A stretch of DNA of 64,000 nucleotides from Pseudonocardia broussonetiae. GTDB taxonomy: Bacteria > Actinomycetota > Actinomycetes > Mycobacteriales > Pseudonocardiaceae. This document shows, in pieces, positions 30,810 through 39,623 of this stretch. Both the position numbers and the translations under genes were made by a program. The stretch covers positions 2,921,501-2,985,500 of the forward strand of contig NZ_CP053564.1 of the NCBI RefSeq assembly GCF_013155125.1, read 5' to 3'. A model generated the notes under the pieces. That model had not been told where the DNA came from. It worked only from the letters and a program-made list of their open reading frames with translations, and did no database searches. How positions within the stretch are numbered: position 1 is the first letter of the stretch; the number at the start of each line of letters is the position of its first letter.

Positions 30810-31394
30810 GTGACGTCCGTGGCTCTCCTGCACGGACCGGCGTCCCGGGCGCAGGTGCTGCGCGACGAGGGGCTCGAGGTGCTCGGCGTCGTCGCCACGG
30901 CGCAGGAGCTGCTGGCGCTGCGCGCCGACGTCGTCGTGATCGACATGGCCGCCCCGGACGCGCTCGCCGCCGTGGCCGCCGCCACCGACGCCGGCGCGGC
31001 GGTGCTGGCCGTCTCGGCGTCCGCGGAGCACGAGCAGGTGCTGGCCGCGGTGCGGGCGGGGGCCACCGGGTTCGTCGTCGACACCGGGCGGCCCTGGGAC
31101 GTCGCCGACGCCGTGGCGCGCCTCGCGCGCGGCGAGCCCGCCTACGGGCCGGGGCTCGCGGCCGTCGTGCTGGAGGCCAGCGGCGGCGCCGGGCCGCCCG
31201 ACGTGCGCCTCACCGAGCGCGAGACCGACGTGCTGCGGCTGGTCGTCGAGGGGCTCACGGCCCGTCAGATCGCGACCCGGCTCGGGCTCTCGCCGCGGAC
31301 TGTGGAGAACCACGTGCAGCGCCTGCTCGGCAAGCTCCCGGTCAGCAACCGCGCCGCGCTCGTCCGCTACGCGATCGAGCACGGGTTCGCCTGA
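30810..31394 (+). CDS. LuxR-family regulator with degenerate receiver domain
   Basis: A 194-aa paralogue of the preceding regulator. The LuxR HTH is intact (LTERETDVLRLVVEGLTARQ, then LSPRTVENHVQRLL). The receiver part keeps a central Asp (VVVIDMAAPD) but lacks the N-terminal acidic pair (LLHGPASRAQ) and the conserved Lys (FVVDTGRP), so phosphorelay control is doubtful. GTG 30810 gives the family-like start. It lies 78 bp after the canonical regulator and may be a duplicate that modulates the same promoters. Confidence 0.85.
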   Translation: MTSVALLHGPASRAQVLRDEGLEVLGVVATAQELLALRADVVVIDMAAPDALAAVAAATDAGAAVLAVSASAEHEQVLAAVRAGATGFVVDTGRPWDVADAVARLARGEPAYGPGLAAVVLEASGGAGPPDVRLTERETDVLRLVVEGLTARQIATRLGLSPRTVENHVQRLLGKLPVSNRAALVRYAIEHGFA

Positions 31395-31415
31395 GCGGCC
31401 CGGTTCGCCCGGGTC

Positions 31416-32345
31416 TCAGCCGAGCCGCCCGACCCGCTCGAGCACGTCGGCCAGCACGGCGTCGACGTCGGCGTCCAGCGCGACCGCCACGTCCGGACCG
31501 CCGCCGGGCACGGGGACGGTCGCCCCGCGGGCCGGGCCGAGGTCGCAGGCCACCTGCACCGGCATCGCCTCGGTGCGCAGCACGCCGGGCCGGATCGCCT
31601 CCAGCACGGCGACGGCGTCGTGCAGCGCGACCGCGTCGCGCCCGTAGTGGGTCAGGTAGGCCGCGCGGTAGTGCGCGAGGACCTGCGCGAGCTCGTGCCC
31701 GCGCGGCCCGCCCGCGCCGAGCGCGGCCACCCACTGTGGGTCGGCCGGGCACCGGAGCGTGAGGTCGAGCGGCACCACCGTCACCGGCACGTCGGCCTGG
31801 GTGAGCACGCGGTGCGCGGCCTCGGGGTCGCAGTGGGCGTTGAACTCCGCCGCCCCCGTGACGTTGCCCGCGCCCAGCGAGCCGCCCATCCACACGATCC
31901 GCCCGATCCGCGGCGCGAGCTCCGGGTGCACCGCGAGCAGCAGCGCGACGTTCGTCAGCGGCCCGATCGGCGCGATCGTCACGGGTTCGGCGGACTCGCG
32001 CAGCACCGCGGCCATGACGACGATCGCGCCGCGCGGGTCGGGAGCGGCAATCGGGTCGGGCAGCGCCGACGCGCGGCCGCCCAGCCCGTCGCCGCCGTGC
32101 CACTCCTCGGCGCGCAACGCCCGGTCGTGGACCAGCGGCCGGGCGGCCCCGGCCGCGACCGGCACAGCGGCGCGGCCGGCCAGCGCGAGCACCCGCCCGG
32201 CGTTGCGGGTGGTCATCGGCAGCGGCACGTTGCCGAACACGGTCGTGACGGCGCGCAGGTCCACCTCCGGCGACGCGGCGGCCAGCATGAGCGCCACGGC
32301 GTCGTCGACCCCGGGGTCGGTGTCGATGATCAGCGGGATCGGCAT
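31416..32345 (-). CDS. Inosine-uridine preferring nucleoside hydrolase
   Basis: A 309-aa enzyme hydrolysing the N-glycosidic bond of ribonucleosides to base and ribose. The Ca-binding signature DTDPGVDDAVALML is at the N-terminus. The NVALLLAVHPELAPRI block and catalytic His region ALHDAVAVLEAI are present. It is divergent from an ABC uptake operon that ends in ribokinase, consistent with uptake and splitting of a nucleoside. Confidence 0.92.
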   Translation of the reverse strand: MPIPLIIDTDPGVDDAVALMLAAASPEVDLRAVTTVFGNVPLPMTTRNAGRVLALAGRAAVPVAAGAARPLVHDRALRAEEWHGGDGLGGRASALPDPIAAPDPRGAIVVMAAVLRESAEPVTIAPIGPLTNVALLLAVHPELAPRIGRIVWMGGSLGAGNVTGAAEFNAHCDPEAAHRVLTQADVPVTVVPLDLTLRCPADPQWVAALGAGGPRGHELAQVLAHYRAAYLTHYGRDAVALHDAVAVLEAIRPGVLRTEAMPVQVACDLGPARGATVPVPGGGPDVAVALDADVDAVLADVLERVGRLG

Positions 32346-32375
32346 GCGGTCAGCGTAAACGGGGTTGCGTGGCCG

Positions 32376-32388
32376 TAACGGCGCGTTA
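32376..32388. promoter_or_regulatory. Dyad in the divergent nucleoside hydrolase/ABC transporter region
   Basis: TAAC-ggcgc-GTTA is an inverted repeat within the 126-bp shared upstream region, a possible operator coordinating both directions. TAGATT at 32413-32418 is a TANNNT-type -10 candidate for the transporter. The repeat is short, so confidence is low. Confidence 0.3.
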
Positions 32389-32471
32389 ACCGCCAGGCGT
32401 CATGCGGTTCCTAGATTCACCGGGTCGACGGCCGTCCCCGCTCGCCGTCGCAGACCGTCAGGAGTCCCCGC

Positions 32472-33530
32472 ATGATCGTGTCCCGCCGTGATGTCCTCCG
32501 CCTGTCCGGCCTCGGCGCCGCCGGACTGGTGCTGTCCGCCTGCGGGGGTGGTTCGACGACGCCGGCGCCCGCCGCCGCGGGTGCGGCCGGCTCGTTCGGC
32601 AACCTCTCCGTGCAGCTGTCGTGGATCAAGAACATCGAGTTCGGCGGCGAGTACATGGCCGACTCGAAGGGCTACTACACCGAGGCGGGCTTCGACGCGG
32701 TCGAGCTCGTCAGCGGCCCCGTCGACAGCGCCGACGCCCTCGTCCTCGCCGGCAACGTCGACGTCGGCATCTCCGCGCCGGACGCCACCGCCCGCTTCAT
32801 CGTGGAGCAGGGCGCCCCGCTCAAGATCATCGGCAACACGTTCCAGAAGAACCCGTTCTGCATCCTCTCGATCGAGGAGGGCGCGCCGATCCGCACGGTC
32901 GCCGACCTCGCGGGCAAGCGCATCGGCATCCAGGCCGGCACCAACCAGCAGATCTTCGCGGGCCTGCTGGCCGCCAACGGGATCGACCCGGCGAGCCTCG
33001 AGCAGGTCGTCGTGCAGTACGAACCGACGCCGCTGACGGAGAAGACCGTCGACGGCTTCATGTCCTTCCTCACCAACGAGCCGTTCCTGGTGAAGGCCGA
33101 CGGCTTCACCCCGGTGACGCTCGCCTTCGCCGACAACGGCCTGCCGCTGACCTCGGAGTCGTTCGTCGTGCTGCAGGAGACGATCGACTCCGAGCGCGAC
33201 AAGCTCAAGGCGTTCCTGCTGGCCGAGATCAAGGGCTGGAACGACGCCGTCGCCGACCCGGCCGCCGCGGCCGAGCTCGCCGTCACCACCTACGGCGCCG
33301 ACCTCGGCCTCGACGTCCCCGGCCAGACCGAGCAGGCCACCGCGCAGAACGACCTGATCGTCAGCGCCGACACGAAGGCCAACGGCCTGTTCACCGCCAC
33401 GGACGCCGCGATCACCGACGTCATCGGCGCGCTCGCCGCCATCGGCATCACGATCACCGCCGAGGAGCTGTTCGACTTCTCGCTCCTCGACGAGGTGTAC
33501 GCGGAGAACCCCGACCTGATCGTGGGCTGA
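32472..33530 (+). CDS. ABC transporter substrate-binding lipoprotein (NMT1/ThiY-like)
   Basis: A 352-aa lipoprotein. The N-terminus [21 protein letters not shown] has a twin-arginine-like start and lipobox LSAC. The mature part has the NMT1/THI5 fold signature: [48 protein letters not shown]. Relatives bind thiamine precursors, riboflavin, nitrate/sulfonate-type ligands or pyrimidines. The nucleoside hydrolase and ribokinase next door suggest a nucleoside or base ligand (inference). It is the first gene of a five-gene operon. Confidence 0.88.
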   Translation: MIVSRRDVLRLSGLGAAGLVLSACGGGSTTPAPAAAGAAGSFGNLSVQLSWIKNIEFGGEYMADSKGYYTEAGFDAVELVSGPVDSADALVLAGNVDVGISAPDATARFIVEQGAPLKIIGNTFQKNPFCILSIEEGAPIRTVADLAGKRIGIQAGTNQQIFAGLLAANGIDPASLEQVVVQYEPTPLTEKTVDGFMSFLTNEPFLVKADGFTPVTLAFADNGLPLTSESFVVLQETIDSERDKLKAFLLAEIKGWNDAVADPAAAAELAVTTYGADLGLDVPGQTEQATAQNDLIVSADTKANGLFTATDAAITDVIGALAAIGITITAEELFDFSLLDEVYAENPDLIVG

Positions 33531-33531
33531 C

Positions 33532-34347
33532 GTGACCTCCACCGAGACCCGGTCCACGCTGGACCCGCACGCGCACCCGGCGTCGGCCACGGGCATCAAC
33601 ATCCGCGGGCTGACCAAGCGGTTCTCCATGGGCCGGCAGTCGGTGGAGGCGCTCGCGCCGATCGACCTCGGCACCACGGCGAACTCGTTCCTGTCGCTGC
33701 TCGGGCCGTCGGGCTGCGGGAAGTCGACGATCCTGCGGATCCTCGCCGGCCTGGAGACCCCGACGGCCGGCGAGGCGCTGATCAACGGCCGGTCGACCCG
33801 GGAGATCCAGCGCGACCACGAGCTCGGCATCGCGTTCCAGGAGGCCGCGCTGCTGCCGTGGCGCAGCGTGGCGGGCAACATCCGGCTGCCGCTGGAGGTC
33901 GCCGGGATCACCCCGGAGCCCGGCCTCGTCGACGGGCTCATCGAGCTGGTCGGGCTCACCGGCTTCGAGAAGGCCAAGCCCGCGCAGCTGTCGGGCGGCA
34001 TGCGGCAGCGGGTCGCGATCGCCCGGTGCCTCGTCGTCCAGCCGACGGTGATGCTGCTCGACGAGCCGTTCGGCGCGCTGGACGACATGACCCGCCAGCG
34101 GCTGAACGTCGAGCTGCTGCGGATCTGGACCGAGCGGCCGGCGACCACGCTGATGGTCACCCACGGCATCTCCGAGGCCGTGTTCCTCTCCGACGTCGTG
34201 GCCGTGATGAGTGCGCGGCCGGGCCGGATCGCCGAGCTCGTGGAGATCGACCTGCCCCGGCCGCGGACGCCGGACCTCATGCGCACGCCGGAGTTCCACG
34301 CCTACGTCGACCGGCTGTCGGAGATCCTGTTCGGGGGTTCCGCATGA
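33532..34347 (+). CDS. ABC transporter ATP-binding protein (SsuB/TauB/ThiZ-like)
   Basis: A 271-aa NBD: Walker [17 protein letters not shown]-loop [10 protein letters not shown], signature [13 protein letters not shown], Walker [13 protein letters not shown], and switch His in VTHGISEAV. It energises the two permeases that follow. GTG 33532 sits 1 bp after the SBP stop, and its stop overlaps the next ATG. Confidence 0.92.
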   Translation: MTSTETRSTLDPHAHPASATGINIRGLTKRFSMGRQSVEALAPIDLGTTANSFLSLLGPSGCGKSTILRILAGLETPTAGEALINGRSTREIQRDHELGIAFQEAALLPWRSVAGNIRLPLEVAGITPEPGLVDGLIELVGLTGFEKAKPAQLSGGMRQRVAIARCLVVQPTVMLLDEPFGALDDMTRQRLNVELLRIWTERPATTLMVTHGISEAVFLSDVVAVMSARPGRIAELVEIDLPRPRTPDLMRTPEFHAYVDRLSEILFGGSA

Positions 34348-35135
34348 CTCGTGAGCGGCAACCGTGGCTCCGGCGACGATCGCCGCTCACGGGTGGGGCC
34401 GCGGGCGTGCTCGCCATCGTCGCCGTCTGGTGGGTGGCGTCGGTCGTGCTGTTCCAGGGCAGCGGCGCGATCCCGACACCACCGTCGGTCGTCGCGGAGT
34501 TCCTCGACCCGCAGCGCTGGTCGTCGACGGTCACCAACGCGACCTCGACGGTCACCTCGGCCGCGCAGGGCTACCTCTGGGGCAACCTGGCCGCGATCGC
34601 GCTGGCCGTGCTCGTCCTGCTCGTCCCGCGGCTGGAGGAGCTCGCCAACCAGATCGCGATCGTCAGCTACTGCATCCCGCTCGTCGCGATCGGGCCGGTG
34701 ATCGTCATCGTCGCGGGCCGGGACGCGCCGTCCGGGGCGTCGGTCGTGCTGGCGGCGATGAGCGTGTTCTTCACGACCGTCGTCGGCTGCCTGGTCGGGC
34801 TGCGGGCCGCGCCGCGCGCGAGCGTCGACCTGGTCCGGGCCTACGGCGGCACGGCGTGGACGACACTGCGGAAGGTGCGGGTGATCTCCGCGCTGCCCAG
34901 CCTGTTCGCCGCGCTGCGGATCGCCGCGCCCGCCGCGTTCCTGGGCGCGATCCTCGCCGAGTACCTCGGCAGCGGCGGCGACTCCACGCTCGGACGCGCG
35001 CTGATCGCGGCGCAGACCCAGTCGGACGCGCCGCTGCTGTGGTACCTCGCGCTGGTCAGCGGGCTGATCTCCGGCGTCGGGTACCTGCTGGTCGGGATCG
35101 TCGCCCGGATCGTCACGCCCTGGACGAGCGCGTGA
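34344..35135 (+). CDS. ABC transporter permease (first of two)
   Basis: A 263-aa BPD_transp_1-type inner-membrane permease with about six hydrophobic segments. The EAA-like coupling loop is [23 protein letters not shown] 34344 overlaps the ATPase stop (ATGA). Pairs with the next gene to form a heterodimeric channel. Confidence 0.9.
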   Translation: MTRERQPWLRRRSPLTGGAAGVLAIVAVWWVASVVLFQGSGAIPTPPSVVAEFLDPQRWSSTVTNATSTVTSAAQGYLWGNLAAIALAVLVLLVPRLEELANQIAIVSYCIPLVAIGPVIVIVAGRDAPSGASVVLAAMSVFFTTVVGCLVGLRAAPRASVDLVRAYGGTAWTTLRKVRVISALPSLFAALRIAAPAAFLGAILAEYLGSGGDSTLGRALIAAQTQSDAPLLWYLALVSGLISGVGYLLVGIVARIVTPWTSA

Positions 35136-35962
35136 TCGCCGCGCGGCTCGGGCGGGCGCTGCTCACGGTCGGCATCGCCGTCGTGGTGCTGGTGGCGCTG
35201 TGGGCGGGGCTGCTCGCGCTGTTCGACGTCTCGGCGTTCGTGGGCAAGTCGCCGTCGGACGTGTGGGCCTACCTCTTCTCCGACGCCCCCGAGCGCGGGA
35301 TCCGCCCGGCGTCGCTGTCGGCGGAGCAGGCGCGCGCCGACAGCCTCGCGGCGCTGGGCACGACGCTGGTCAACGCCGCGATCGGGTTCGCCTCCGGCAT
35401 GGTGATCGCCACGGCCGTCGCGATCGGGTTCGTGCTGTGGAAGCCGTTCGAGGTGGCGTTCCTGCCGATCGCGATGCTGCTGCGGTCGGTGCCGCTCGTC
35501 GCCATGGCGCCGCTGCTGCTGCTGGTGTTCGGGCAGGGCAAGGTGGGGATCGCGGTGATCGCGGCGATCGTCGTGCTGTTCCCGGCGCTGGTGAACATCG
35601 TCCTGGGGCTGGGCTCGGCGCACCCGCAGGCGCTCGACGTCGTCCGCGTCAACGGCGGCTCGGCGCTCCGCGCGCTGGTCACGGTGCGGATCCCGTCGGC
35701 GCTGCCGCAGTTCCTGGCGTCGGCGCGGATCTCGGTGCCCGGCGCGATCGTCGGCGCGATGCTGGCCGAGTGGCTCGTCGGGTTCGAGGGGATGGGCGGC
35801 GTGCTCTCGGGCTACAAGGGCTCGGGCAACTACGGCGGCGTGTGGACCGTCGTCGCGATGTCGGTGCTGGTGTCGATCGTGCTGTACGAGCTGATGACGA
35901 TCGTCGAGGCCGCGCTGCTCGCGCGCTGGGGACCGGAGGCCGGGGTAGCTTCCCGGGCGTGA
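35132..35962 (+). CDS. ABC transporter permease (second of two)
   Basis: A 276-aa permease with a coupling loop at LDVVRVNGGSALRALVTVRI and about six membrane segments. GTG 35132 overlaps the previous stop by 4 bp, and its stop overlaps the ribokinase start in the same way, so all four genes are translationally coupled. Two distinct permeases are typical of the ThiXYZ/RibXY-like subfamily variants. Confidence 0.9.
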   Translation: MIAARLGRALLTVGIAVVVLVALWAGLLALFDVSAFVGKSPSDVWAYLFSDAPERGIRPASLSAEQARADSLAALGTTLVNAAIGFASGMVIATAVAIGFVLWKPFEVAFLPIAMLLRSVPLVAMAPLLLLVFGQGKVGIAVIAAIVVLFPALVNIVLGLGSAHPQALDVVRVNGGSALRALVTVRIPSALPQFLASARISVPGAIVGAMLAEWLVGFEGMGGVLSGYKGSGNYGGVWTVVAMSVLVSIVLYELMTIVEAALLARWGPEAGVASRA

Positions 35963-36855
35963 CGTCGCTCCCGGGAACGGTGCTGGTGGTCGGTGCGGTC
36001 AACGTCGACCTCGTCGTGGCCGCGCCCCGGCTGCCCGGGCCGGGGGAGACGGTCGTCGGCGACGGGACGCAGCGCTTCGGCGGCGGCAAGGGCGCGAACG
36101 CGGCCGTGGCGGCGGCACGGGCGGGTGCCGCGGTCGCTCTGGTCGGGGCCGTGGGCGACGACGACCTGGGCGCCGGCGCGCTCGACGAGCTCCGCGCCGA
36201 GGGCGTCGACGTCACCGGGGTGGCGGTGCTGGCGGGGCGGGCCACCGGGGTGGCGCTGATCGTCGTCGACGGGGCGGGGGAGAACCAGATCGCGGTCGGG
36301 GCGGGGGCGAACGCGCTGGTCCCGGCCCGGGTGGACGTGCCGGACGACCTGGGGTGCCTGCTGGTCAGCACCGAGATCAACGACGACGCCGTGCTCGCGG
36401 CGGTCCGCGCGGCGTCCGGGGTGCCGTGCGTGCTCAACCCGGCGCCCGTCACCGACGCCGTGGTGGCGGCGCTGGACGCCGGGCCCCTGCTCACCCCCAA
36501 CCGCGGCGAGTGCCTCGACCTCGCGGCGCGGCTCGGGGCCGCGACCGACGACGTGGTGGAGGCGGCGCAGCGGATCCGGGAGCGGACCGGGGCCGCGGTG
36601 GTCGTCACGCTCGGCGGGGAGGGGGCGCTCGTCGTCGACTCGTCGGTGGAGCGGGTGCCCGCCCCCGCCGCCACCGTCCGCGACACGACGGGGGCGGGCG
36701 ACACGTTCAACGGGGTCCTCGCCGCGCGGCTGGCGGCGGGGGACGGGCTCCTCGACGCCGTGCGGACGGCGGTGCGCGCCGCGTCGCTCTCGGTGGGGGC
36801 CGTCGGCGCGCGGGCCGGCATGCCGACGGTGGGGGAGATCGAGGCGGCGGGCTGA
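35959..36855 (+). CDS. rbsK: Ribokinase (PfkB family)
   Basis: A 298-aa PfkB sugar kinase. The N-terminal GAVNVDLVVAAPRLPGPGET and RFGGGKGANAAVAAARAG motifs are ribokinase-like. The C-terminal DTTGAGDTFNGVLAARLA holds the catalytic Asp and anion hole. It probably phosphorylates the ribose released by the divergent nucleoside hydrolase. Start GTG 35959 overlaps the permease stop. Confidence 0.88.
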   Translation: MTSLPGTVLVVGAVNVDLVVAAPRLPGPGETVVGDGTQRFGGGKGANAAVAAARAGAAVALVGAVGDDDLGAGALDELRAEGVDVTGVAVLAGRATGVALIVVDGAGENQIAVGAGANALVPARVDVPDDLGCLLVSTEINDDAVLAAVRAASGVPCVLNPAPVTDAVVAALDAGPLLTPNRGECLDLAARLGAATDDVVEAAQRIRERTGAAVVVTLGGEGALVVDSSVERVPAPAATVRDTTGAGDTFNGVLAARLAAGDGLLDAVRTAVRAASLSVGAVGARAGMPTVGEIEAAG

Positions 36856-36868
36856 CGCCGCGGCCGTC

Positions 36869-37096
36869 CTACTCCGACCGCGTCGGCTCGCTCTGGTTCT
36901 CCCCCTCCACGTCCCGCGCCGCCCGCTCCGACTCCCCGCCGCTGCCTCCGGGGTCGGTGTCGGTGTCGTCGGTGCTGCCCGGGTCGGCGGCGGCGTAGGC
37001 GCGCTCGTCGTCGGCGTCGGCGCTCGTCGGGTGGTCGACGCGGCGGGACACGACGCGGTCCAGGTCCTCGTCGGGGGTGTCGCTCTGGGTGGTCAT
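36869..37096 (-). CDS. Small acidic, disordered hypothetical protein
   Basis: A 75-aa protein made largely of Asp, Glu, Ser, Thr and Gly (for example DPGSTDDTDTDPGGSGGESE). It has no hydrophobic core and is predicted to be disordered. Such small acidic proteins are common in actinobacteria, and none of known function is recognised. It is convergent with ribokinase. Confidence 0.5.
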   Translation of the reverse strand: MTTQSDTPDEDLDRVVSRRVDHPTSADADDERAYAAADPGSTDDTDTDPGGSGGESERAARDVEGENQSEPTRSE

Positions 37097-37172
37097 CGGC
37101 GCGGGTACCCGACCGGCGCGCCCGCCACACGGTGCCCCGGACCGGCGCAGGGCCGTCCGGCATCATCGGGGG

Positions 37173-37925
37173 ATGACGAGCATGTGGGGGTCGCCGCTGC
37201 GCGACCGCTGGGCCGGGCGCCGCGACCCGCGCCAGGCCCGCTTCCTCACCCTCGCCTCGCTGCGCTGGGTGCTGCGCAACCGCGCGTACACGCCCTGGTA
37301 CCTGGTGCGGTACTGGCGGCTGCTGCGCTTCCGCGCGGCGCACCCGCACGTCGTCCTGCGGGGGATGGTGTTCCTCGGCAAGCGGGTCGAGCTGCACGCG
37401 CGCGCCGGGTACGGGCGGCTGGAGATCGGTCGCTGGGTGCACATCGGCGACGGCAACTCCCTGCGCTGCCACGAGGGCTCCCTGCGGATCGGCGACAAGG
37501 TCGTCTTCGGCAAGGACAACACCGTCAACTGCTACCTCGACGTCGAGATCGGCGCGGCCACGATCGTCGCCGACTGGGTCTACGTCACCGACTTCGACCA
37601 CCGCATCGCCGACGTCACCATCCCGATCAAGGACCAGGGCATCGTCAAGACGCCCGTGCGGATCGGCCCGGACTGCTGGATCGGCACGAAGGTCTCCGTG
37701 CTGCGCGGCACGCGCGTCGGTCGCGGGTCGGTGCTGGGCGCGCACGCGGTCGTGCGCGGGGAGATCCCGGAGTACTCGATCGCGGTCGGCGCGCCGGCGC
37801 GGGTGGTGCGCAACCGGGTCGACGACTACCGCGCCGCCGCCGAGGAGCGCGCCGCCGTCGCCGACATCGCCCGCAAGACCGCGGCCGCGGTGCAGGTGCG
37901 GATCGAGCGGTCCGAGTCGATCTAG
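37173..37925 (+). CDS. Hexapeptide-repeat acyltransferase
   Basis: A 250-aa left-handed beta-helix acetyl/acyltransferase. Hexapeptide turns run from about residue 65 (VVLRGMVFLGKRVELHARA) to 210 (VGAPARVVRNR). A catalytic His is likely in DFDHRIADV, as in the maltose/galactoside O-acetyltransferase group. The C-terminal helix (AAEERAAVADIARKTAAAV) is an extension. The acceptor is unknown, perhaps a cell-surface glycan given the neighbouring glycosyltransferase. Confidence 0.85.
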   Translation: MTSMWGSPLRDRWAGRRDPRQARFLTLASLRWVLRNRAYTPWYLVRYWRLLRFRAAHPHVVLRGMVFLGKRVELHARAGYGRLEIGRWVHIGDGNSLRCHEGSLRIGDKVVFGKDNTVNCYLDVEIGAATIVADWVYVTDFDHRIADVTIPIKDQGIVKTPVRIGPDCWIGTKVSVLRGTRVGRGSVLGAHAVVRGEIPEYSIAVGAPARVVRNRVDDYRAAAEERAAVADIARKTAAAVQVRIERSESI

Positions 37926-37953
37926 CGTCGCCGCTGTGACCTGCATCGAATCG

Positions 37954-37981
37954 TTGTGATCTGCGCCCGGTTCGCTAACGT
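37954..37981 (+). promoter_or_regulatory. Predicted promoter for the small gene at 38039
   Basis: TTGTGA (37954-37959), 16 bp, TAACGT (37976-37981). The -35 lies in the second copy of a TGTGAYCTGC direct repeat (37935-37944 and 37955-37964, 20-bp period), which could be two helical turns of activator binding. Confidence 0.4.
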
Positions 37982-38038
37982 GTCGGGGGGTGTCGCCGTT
38001 GGATGGAGAGGAACGATCCACGACTGGAGGAACCCCCG

Positions 38039-38197
38039 ATGAACGACCGCACCGTCTCCCGCCTGCAGGCCCTCGAGGCCTCCTACACCGTCGCCGTCAA
38101 CGAGGCCGTGGCCGAGGACCGCGACGACCTGGTCCGCGACCTCGTCGCCGAGTACCCCGACGCCATCGCCAAGGTCATGAGCCAGGACGCCGCCTGA
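38039..38197 (+). CDS. Small conserved-looking helical protein (52 aa)
   Basis: ATG 38039 has a clean GGAGG 8 nt upstream. The protein (begins NDRTVSRLQALEASYTVAVN, acidic and helical, no membrane segment) has the character of a real gene with normal amino-acid bias. Nothing of known function is recognised. It has its own promoter-like sequence and ends 5 bp from the convergent glycosyltransferase stop. Confidence 0.65.
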   Translation: MNDRTVSRLQALEASYTVAVNEAVAEDRDDLVRDLVAEYPDAIAKVMSQDAA

Positions 38198-38201
38198 GCC
38201 G

Positions 38202-39458
38202 TCACCTCCGCCCGAAGACGTTCCCCGAGGGGATCTTCGGGCGCGGCAGCTCCTGCGGGCCGCCGGCCTCCGTGCGGGCGTACACGTCCGCGGTGCCGGC
38301 GGCGATGCGCGTCCAGTCGAACTCGGCGCCCAGGCGCGTCCGCGCGGTCCGGGCCCGACGACGGGCGGCCGCGGGATCGGCGAGCACGCTGCCGACGGCC
38401 CGCGCCAGCGCCGGCACGTCGCCCGGCGGGAACGACACCCCGCTGACCCCGTCGACGACGATGTCGCCGAGCCCGCCCGCCCGCGACGCGACGAGCGGCG
38501 CCCCCGCGGCGGCCGCCTCCAGCGCCACGATGCCGAACGGCTCGTAGCGGCTGGGCAGGACCACCGCGTCGACGGCCGACAGCAGCGCGGCGAGGTCGGC
38601 GTCGGGCAGGTGCCCGAGGAAGTCGACGCTGCGCCGCACGCGGTGGGCGCGCACGGCGTCGTCGAGGAGCTCGGTCGCGGTGCCGGTGCCGGCGACCAGC
38701 AGCCGCGTGCCCGGGTGGGCGCGCCGGATCCGGGGCAGGGCCGCGACGAGGTCGTGGACGCCCTTCTCGTACTCCAGCCGGCCGAAGTAGAGCAGCAGCG
38801 GCCCGCCCCCGGGGCCGTAGCGCTCCCGCGCGGCCGCCACCCGCCGCCGCGGCACCCGCCAGCCGCGCGGCTCGATGCCGTTGTGCAGCACCGCGATCGG
38901 CTCCGGGTCGAGGTCGAACAGCTCCGCGACCTCGGCGCGCATGGCGGCCGAGCAGGTGACGACGGTGTCGGCGCGGTTCGCCAGCCACCACTCCGTGGAG
39001 TGGACCTGGCGGCTCGTCCGCGAGGAGAGCCAGCCGTTGAAGCGTCCCGCCTCCGTGGCGTGGATCGTGGCGACGAGCGGGACGCCGAGCACGTCGGCCA
39101 GCGCGATCGCCGGGTGCGCGACGAGCCAGTCGTGGGCGTGGACGACGTCGGGGCGCCAACCGCCCACGCGGGTCAGTGCCGCGCGCACCATCGCGTGGCC
39201 CATCGCGAGCGTCCACGCGACCATGTCCCGGGTGAACTCCAGGTGCGCCGGGTCCTCGGCGACGCGCAGCACCCGCACGCCCTCGTCCGTGGCGTCGGAG
39301 GTGGGGTGGGTGGTGGCGTCGCTGCCCGCCGGATGACGGGTGAGGACGACGACGTCGTGCCCGGCCGCGGCGAGCTCGGTGGCCAGCGCGTGCACGTGCC
39401 GGCCCAGGCCGCCGATCACGACCGGGGGGTACTCCCAGGACACCATCAGCACCCGCAT
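38202..39458 (-). CDS. GT4 glycosyltransferase, Rv3032-like alpha-1,4-glucosyltransferase
   Basis: A 418-aa GT-B enzyme. The N-terminal SWEYPPVVIGGLGRHV is the glycogen-synthase-like donor/acceptor motif, and the C-terminal Ex7E motif is PSRYEPFGIVALEAAAAGAP. With the GH57 enzyme and methyltransferase upstream on the same strand it matches the M. tuberculosis Rv3030-Rv3032 set, linked to methylglucose lipopolysaccharide or related alpha-glucan synthesis. Glycogen/maltose-1-phosphate synthase is the alternative. The assignment by order is established knowledge, and the product here is inferred. Confidence 0.82.
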   Translation of the reverse strand: MRVLMVSWEYPPVVIGGLGRHVHALATELAAAGHDVVVLTRHPAGSDATTHPTSDATDEGVRVLRVAEDPAHLEFTRDMVAWTLAMGHAMVRAALTRVGGWRPDVVHAHDWLVAHPAIALADVLGVPLVATIHATEAGRFNGWLSSRTSRQVHSTEWWLANRADTVVTCSAAMRAEVAELFDLDPEPIAVLHNGIEPRGWRVPRRRVAAARERYGPGGGPLLLYFGRLEYEKGVHDLVAALPRIRRAHPGTRLLVAGTGTATELLDDAVRAHRVRRSVDFLGHLPDADLAALLSAVDAVVLPSRYEPFGIVALEAAAAGAPLVASRAGGLGDIVVDGVSGVSFPPGDVPALARAVGSVLADPAAARRRARTARTRLGAEFDWTRIAAGTADVYARTEAGGPQELPRPKIPSGNVFGRR

Positions 39459-39513
39459 CGGACGAACCTACTAGCCGGTAGGCCCCGCGGCGCGGTCGAC
39501 CCTGACCCGCAAA

Positions 39514-39603
39514 CCCCGCGAGTCGGGGTGTGGTGGCGGGCGAGTCGGGGTGGGGTGACGCCTCGACCCCGACTCGCTCGCAACGAGACCCCGACTCGCG
39601 GGG
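39514..39603. repeat. Nested palindrome, family C
   Basis: Outer 16-bp arms (39514-39529 CCCCGCGAGTCGGGGT with 39588-39603) and inner 12-bp arms GCGAGTCGGGGT (39540-39551 with 39566-39577). The arrangement is four copies of one GAGTCGGGGT unit, two in each orientation. It lies between the PhyH stop and the GT4 start. The layout resembles family B but the sequence is different. Confidence 0.8.
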
Positions 39604-39623
39604 GTGGGGGACGGGAGGGCGCT

